Positions 62,839 through 64,000 of a DNA stretch of 64,000 bases are shown one piece after another; positions within the stretch are counted from its first letter, which is position 1; each line of letters begins with the position of its first letter. The notes beneath the pieces are model-generated. The model was given only the letters and a program-made list of their open reading frames with translations. It made no database searches and had not been told where the DNA came from. The DNA is from Flagellimonas pacifica (GTDB lineage: Bacteria; Bacteroidota; Bacteroidia; Flavobacteriales; Flavobacteriaceae). The DNA lies in contig NZ_OBEH01000005.1 of the NCBI RefSeq assembly GCF_900215465.1, forward strand, positions 62,001-126,000, read 5' to 3'. The position numbers and the translations under genes were made by a program.

Positions 62839-63456
62839 CTATAAATCATTGTTGTCCAAAACATTGAACCTAATAATCTTAAGCCCGTTCAGATTGTTCG
62901 GAGTCGACTTGGTCTCGACCAAATTACCCGTCGTGATCAGGCTCCTATATTCAGCATTTCCATCCTTAATGATTTTCTGCTTGCCCATAAATCGAAATCG
63001 AAATGGGTAAGAAGAATAATCTATACGTATGGAATCTTGTTCCACTTCAATTGAATAGCCACTTTTAGCCACATCCTCATAGTAGTTCTGGTCCACTAAT
63101 CGGTTGTAAAGGCGTTGCACCGAATGGTCGCCCATATAAAGGGCCTTTCCCTCGATGTTCCTTTTGATCAACTCTAAATCAGGTTCCAACGCAAAGAACA
63201 ATTCATGAAAATTGCCCAAGTGACCCTCACAAATAATGTCAATGGCCCTTTTGTGATCCTTGATACGGACCGCGGCCAATTTTTGCCCATTGTCCAAAAG
63301 ATAAAAATTCTGCTTTGCATTTTCATTAACCCTATAGGCAAAGTAGATATTGAACAACGAACAAAAGAACGTAAGAATTAAAGATACATACAGCACCCTA
63401 TTTCCATGGGTATGAATCTTGCTTAAATCGTTGAAAACCTTATATTTGCCGTCCAT
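62839..63456 (-). CDS. traK: Conjugal transfer protein TraK (VirB8-like)
   Basis: A 205-residue protein with one N-terminal TM (about 23-43) and a VirB8-like periplasmic domain (ICEGHLGNFHELFFALEPD, LITTGNLVETKSTPNNLNGLKI). In CTnDOT-type operons a small traL gene lies between traK and traM; here they are only 8 bp apart, so traL is absent from this position. Confidence 0.9.
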   Translation of the reverse strand: MDGKYKVFNDLSKIHTHGNRVLYVSLILTFFCSLFNIYFAYRVNENAKQNFYLLDNGQKLAAVRIKDHKRAIDIICEGHLGNFHELFFALEPDLELIKRNIEGKALYMGDHSVQRLYNRLVDQNYYEDVAKSGYSIEVEQDSIRIDYSSYPFRFRFMGKQKIIKDGNAEYRSLITTGNLVETKSTPNNLNGLKIIRFNVLDNNDL

Positions 63457-63503
63457 TTGTTTTTTTGAATTCGGTCAAGTGCCAAATACACCGACCATCT
63501 GTA

Positions 63504-64000
63504 TTATTGTATTAGAGTTCTTACCCCTTTTGTAACCCCGCCACTTTTTACGTCCATCGCCGTTTGGGCGGTTTTCTTTGCGTAATGCTTTGTTTTGTCC
63601 TTCAATTGACTTGCACTTACGTTCATCCCCTGTACTATAAAATTGGAAAGAACCGGAGCCTTCAAATAGACAAAGACATTCATGATCATTAACAAAGCAC
63701 TTGTAAGAACCAGCCCCAAATCGGCCTCTCCCTCATAAAGCAAGGTTTCTATGAGCTTACTCATTATATGGAGCATAAAATTATCTATGAGGTACAGCAT
63801 GGGAATCCAAAGGCACACACTCATAAACTTTTGCAACCATGCCTTCCACATGCCAGAGAGTGCGGGAATAAAGGACAATCCGATATTCAATGGACCAAGT
63901 ATGATTAGTACAAATAAATACACCACCGACATGGCTTTGATGCCTATAAAGACCACAACCGAAATTACGGACGCAATAGCCGTGAGTCCAGAGGTCATGC
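63504..64000 (-). CDS. traJ: Conjugal transfer protein TraJ, C-terminal part
   Basis: The last 165 or so residues of a membrane protein; the start is beyond the window. An in-frame Met near the edge (63998) is probably internal because family members have over 300 residues. Several TMs (about 5-30, 35-55, 65-85, 100-125) are followed by a basic tail (SASQLKDKTKHYAKKTAQTAMDVKS). It corresponds to the polytopic inner-membrane TraJ of Bacteroides elements (a VirB6-like role). Confidence 0.85.
   Translation of the reverse strand, partial: MTSGLTAIASVISVVVFIGIKAMSVVYLFVLIILGPLNIGLSFIPALSGMWKAWLQKFMSVCLWIPMLYLIDNFMLHIMSKLIETLLYEGEADLGLVLTSALLMIMNVFVYLKAPVLSNFIVQGMNVSASQLKDKTKHYAKKTAQTAMDVKSGGVTKGVRTLIQ

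Larger units (their letters stand above)
55580..64000. mobile_element. Left end of a probable integrative conjugative element next to tRNA-Leu
   Basis: Right of the tRNA-Leu the content changes to an excisionase-like HTH protein, unknown genes and a tra cluster in minus orientation (traQ-like, traO, traN, traM, traK, traJ). This order matches Bacteroides CTnDOT-type transfer regions. The far end, an integrase, relaxase and traA-traI are outside the window, so the element is not proven complete or mobile. Integration at the tRNA 3' end is inferred from position; no direct repeat of the tRNA end could be checked. Confidence 0.7.

Overview
The window looks like chromosome of a marine-type member of the Bacteroidota, most likely family Flavobacteriaceae. 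This rests on content, not on a database match: a type IX secretion C-terminal sorting domain, LruC and DUF4407/DUF4230 proteins, Bacteroides-type Tra conjugation genes, low G+C, and several TAnnTTTG -7 boxes typical of Bacteroidota promoters.

Layout. 1-3254: histidine degradation (hutI partial, hutH) with a divergent LysR regulator. 3299-10862: housekeeping and small genes, including a nitroreductase, a BlaI/M56 sensor pair with a visible operator, ruvC, hemW, a cyclase and DUF4230. 10996-18008: signalling genes. A receiver protein is followed by an operon that holds two candidate nitric-oxide sensors (H-NOX and a FIST/NosP-like protein), two related histidine kinases, an HPt protein and a LytTR response regulator; a STAS protein follows. 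18067-19803: a secreted beta-helix protein. 20188-48167: a large exopolysaccharide locus with an MBOAT/SGNH O-acetylation pair, a receiver protein, a pseudo-receiver fused to a priming sugar transferase, a short OEP protein, a Wzc-like protein, Wzx, Wzy, six glycosyltransferases, UDP-xylose genes (ugd, uxs), an acyltransferase and rmlBACD. It is interrupted by a glycine-zipper lipoprotein with a small membrane partner and by a response-regulator/kinase hybrid. 48237-55399: a serine hydrolase, an AraC regulator, DUF4407, a second BlaI/M56 pair with a different operator, and an M20 dipeptidase. 55498-55579: tRNA-Leu(UAG). 55580-64000: the start of a probable integrative conjugative element with traJ (partial), traK, traM, traN, traO and a 1012-residue TraQ-like protein with repeated domains.

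Main result. Four promoters share one architecture: two AACA-type hexamers (CTAACA, CCAACA or ACCACA, then ACAACA) 20-21 bp apart, with a TAnnTTTA-like -7 box 34-35 bp after the second hexamer. They lie before the H-NOX operon, the receiver/sugar-transferase operon, the LruC-ugd-uxs-glycosyltransferase operon and rmlBACD. Paired direct repeats two helical turns apart just upstream of the promoter suit a LytTR-type activator, and one is encoded as the output of the NO-sensing operon. I infer, without proof, a regulon that ties gas sensing to exopolysaccharide synthesis and feeds back on its own sensor operon.
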